Source: Rotaria sp. Silwood1
Lineage: Eukaryota > Rotifera > Eurotatoria > Philodinida > Philodinidae
Assembly: GCA_905250075.1 (NCBI GenBank)
Contig: CAJNOP010000017.1
Location: 2,838,770-2,902,769, forward strand
Direction of reading: 5' to 3'
Length of the DNA stretch: 64,000 nucleotides
Shown: positions 61,606-64,000 of the stretch, piece after piece
Numbering within the stretch: position 1 is the first letter of the stretch
Layout: each line of letters opens with the position of its first letter
Program-made: the position numbers and the translations under genes
Notes under the pieces: model-generated
What the model was told of the DNA's origin: nothing
The model's database searches: none
What the model saw: the letters and a program-made list of their open reading frames with translations, nothing else

Positions 61606-64000
61606 AACAGTTTCATTCGTCGTATAATTCAATGCTTCTTATAATAAAAATGTAAAATTAAAGAAAAAAGAAGTGTTAAAAATGAAAAATACTGAGCTAA
61701 TAGCAACAGAGAAAACGAAAAATAAGAACGCCTGTCAGAAAATTAAAAAAATCGTGATTTTGTACTATCTATATTTCATATCAGTATAATGAAGCTGAAG
61801 AATATACGTGAGTTCTATATTTCAGCCCCTTTGGAACTGCGCTAACAAGCTTTTTTTTAGTGATTAGAAATCGATAAAAACCAGTTGTGTTTCAAAGTTT
61901 TTGTGCAGAGATAGTGAAATTGCCATTCCATTAAGTCTTGTTTATGGATGAGGAGAATACCACAATTGAAAAAATACTTTTTTTTTTATTTAGTACTCAT
62001 ATGCAAGTTACATACTGGTCGTATAGATAAGTTTCGTGATTGTTATCAATTACAAGATGCATGAGTGTTCCTGGAGAAAATGACTAAAATTTGGACTAAG
62101 TGATCTAATTCGAGGCCTACTAAGGAGCTATGATTATCTTCCAGCAAATTAGAATCATTAGCATATTGCTGCGAAGATTTTACATGCTCACAGTATTTTC
62201 TAACGCAATATCGTGGTTCTTCTAAGGAATACCAGAAAAACTAATTCGAGAACTTCGACTTGAAGTTTTGCACAAAGAAAAACTCTAGCAAGAATAGTCT
62301 ATTGTGAGGATTTGAGTTTCACTCGACTACGAATTGCGGCGCGAAGCTCGAAATATTGATTATCGAAAAAAACGATACTTCAAAAAAAGAAGGAATAACC
62401 ATTTTGACGACCTATCATAAAACGCTTCTGTCCGAAAGATATTTACATTTTATCAGAATCAGGCTTTTTTAGTCGTTATAAATTGGAAAAGATACGTATC
62501 CAACAATTAGAGGATCAAGAATAAAATGAAAATGAAAAGTAGCCATTTCGAAATTCATTATTAAGAGAATTCTATTAACAAGTATCATCATGTTTCTGAT
62601 GAAGACTACACTAAATGATTGCTTGGTTATCACTTTGATTCATTATCTATCATGAGATATATTCATAGCTGTCTTATATATGAGCAAAAGATATGCTAAC
62701 AAACCTTTGTTGCTATCATCGTTTTCATCGTCTCAAACCTTGAAAAGCAACAAAAGAAACAAAAAATTACTTTTTTGAGTGGTCTCCTGTGATAAAGAGA
62801 TAGATTCTACTATGAAGTTGCATTATCACGCTTGAGACCATCAGGATCAAAAACTATAGCTTTCAATACGTACACATATTAAATAAAAGAAACAAAAGCC
62901 TACAAAGAATTACGTAAATGTGGCCCAGATCGATCTCAAATTTCGGCAATCGAGTTTGACCTAACATAAGAAAGATAAACAATTTCACCTAGAGTCGATT
63001 CTGTCCTATCGAAGGTTTTTCTTATCGCTCCTGCTCACAATAGTTAATTGTAGAACTAGCTCATCACCTTTAATTATCTTGGGTACAAGATGAAAACGAA
63101 ATTGATAGAACGGTTGTTTTTCAGAATCTACTCAAGATGAACCAAAACTCATATTGAAGATTATGAATATCGCGGCATAAAATATGAATTTGGCTATAGC
63201 AAAAGATACGCAAAGTATGAAGGTGAAATACATATATGAACAAGTAGAGACATTATGTGCCTTGCACAGAATTATCAGAGTATTCAAAGATCATTACAGA
63301 CTACATGATGCACATAGTCACAATTCGAAAGTGATTGATCAATAAAGAGTCATTCCTCGTAAGTCTGTAAAAACTACGATAAGCTTGACTCTTAGTGTAC
63401 ATTATCAAATGACTTCAAACTTATCGTCATCTATTCATGTTGCTATTTGTTGTTCGGATTCAGTAGAAATTTCTATCAAATTGATAATGACCTTAGCTGC
63501 CAACTTATGTTTTAAAAATTTTGCGACGTCTATCAAATGTAACTGACCATTTGAAGTACATATTAATAAAACATTTGGTAAAAATTAATCTTTGCCGATT
63601 TCTATCATTCGTTCATTCATTTGAAAACTTCATATTGAGCAGTGTTTTATTCAGCATGAGAGCCAAGGAGTTTGTACTCTCCTAGATTTGGTAGCTATTG
63701 TAGCATGTACTGTATATTTATGCTTCCATAAATAGATGTTCACCTTTCCGGAGTTTTAAATCGTTCCTTCAGAATGAAAAACCTGACTACAACGCTGTAA
63801 TTGATGCAACAGAAGACGTGAATTTTAATCAGCTTCACCTTCATATTATTTTAAATCTTAACGTTATTATATATGATTATTCTTTTTTTTTTAAATTAGC
63901 CAATCAGAAAAAAAAATTTTTTTTAATTTTGACAATTCATCTTTCAAACAATGAAACCCTAAGAAATATTTCAAACAGATTAAAATTGAGCGCTAAAGTC
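61606..64000. other. Right-end spacer, no gene seen
   Basis: 2.4 kb with no open frame above about 60 codons, no splice-linked exons and no clear repeats. Base composition from 62 to 63.8 kb is slightly less AT-rich than the spacers further left, as in decayed repeat DNA. Confidence 0.5.

Overview
The window looks like nuclear DNA of a small AT-rich animal, most likely a bdelloid rotifer (Rotaria/Adineta-like). The reasons are very AT-rich spacers, genes cut by many 50-90 nt GT-AG introns, animal-only families (a fibroblast-growth-factor-receptor-like kinase, M-Ras, hamartin, a ciliary SAXO4-like protein), an intronless ADP-ribosyltransferase plus TPR gene of a kind I recall as expanded in bdelloids, and a small LEA-like protein of the sort linked to drying tolerance. 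Species assignment is inference. Exon joins below were worked out by hand from splice sites and frame; every join given keeps the frame open.

Layout. 1-746 (-): 5' part of an unrecognised gene running off the left edge. 5308-6041 (-): M-Ras GTPase. 9361-13622 (-): FGFR-like receptor tyrosine kinase, 13 coding exons. 20703-22796 (+): ART-TPR protein. 24630-33459 (-): divergent TSC1/hamartin candidate, 13 exons, several introns over 1 kb. 33648-37215 (-): dolichyldiphosphatase DOLPP1, 8 exons. It is head-to-head, about 320 bp apart, with a PPP1R32/SAXO4-like gene at 37534-44372 (+), 7 exons. 45985-46257 (-): small LEA-like protein. 46517-48761 (-): GT32 (OCH1/SUR1-like) glycosyltransferase. The right part (about 53-61.6 kb) is rich in mobile elements: a deleted hAT with perfect 8-bp target duplication, a long fold-back repeat, a nearly full-length RTE-like LINE with 11-bp target duplication inserted at the edge of that fold-back, a Tc1/mariner relic, a truncated mariner, and a second long fold-back. 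The last 2.4 kb and most long spacers show no convincing gene.

Connections. MRAS and the FGFR-like kinase belong to growth-factor signalling, and hamartin acts on TOR signalling, but nothing in the sequence shows they are co-regulated. The long introns are where non-coding repeats accumulate: fold-back elements lie in introns of TSC1, DOLPP1 and the GT32 gene, while other introns stay near 60 nt. The 10-base gap at 57540-57549 is flanked by identical 47-bp copies and looks like an unmerged contig overlap. I did not find a clear new multi-gene system. The most unusual items are the fold-back repeat families, the predicted N-myristoylated ART-TPR protein and the small LEA-like gene.
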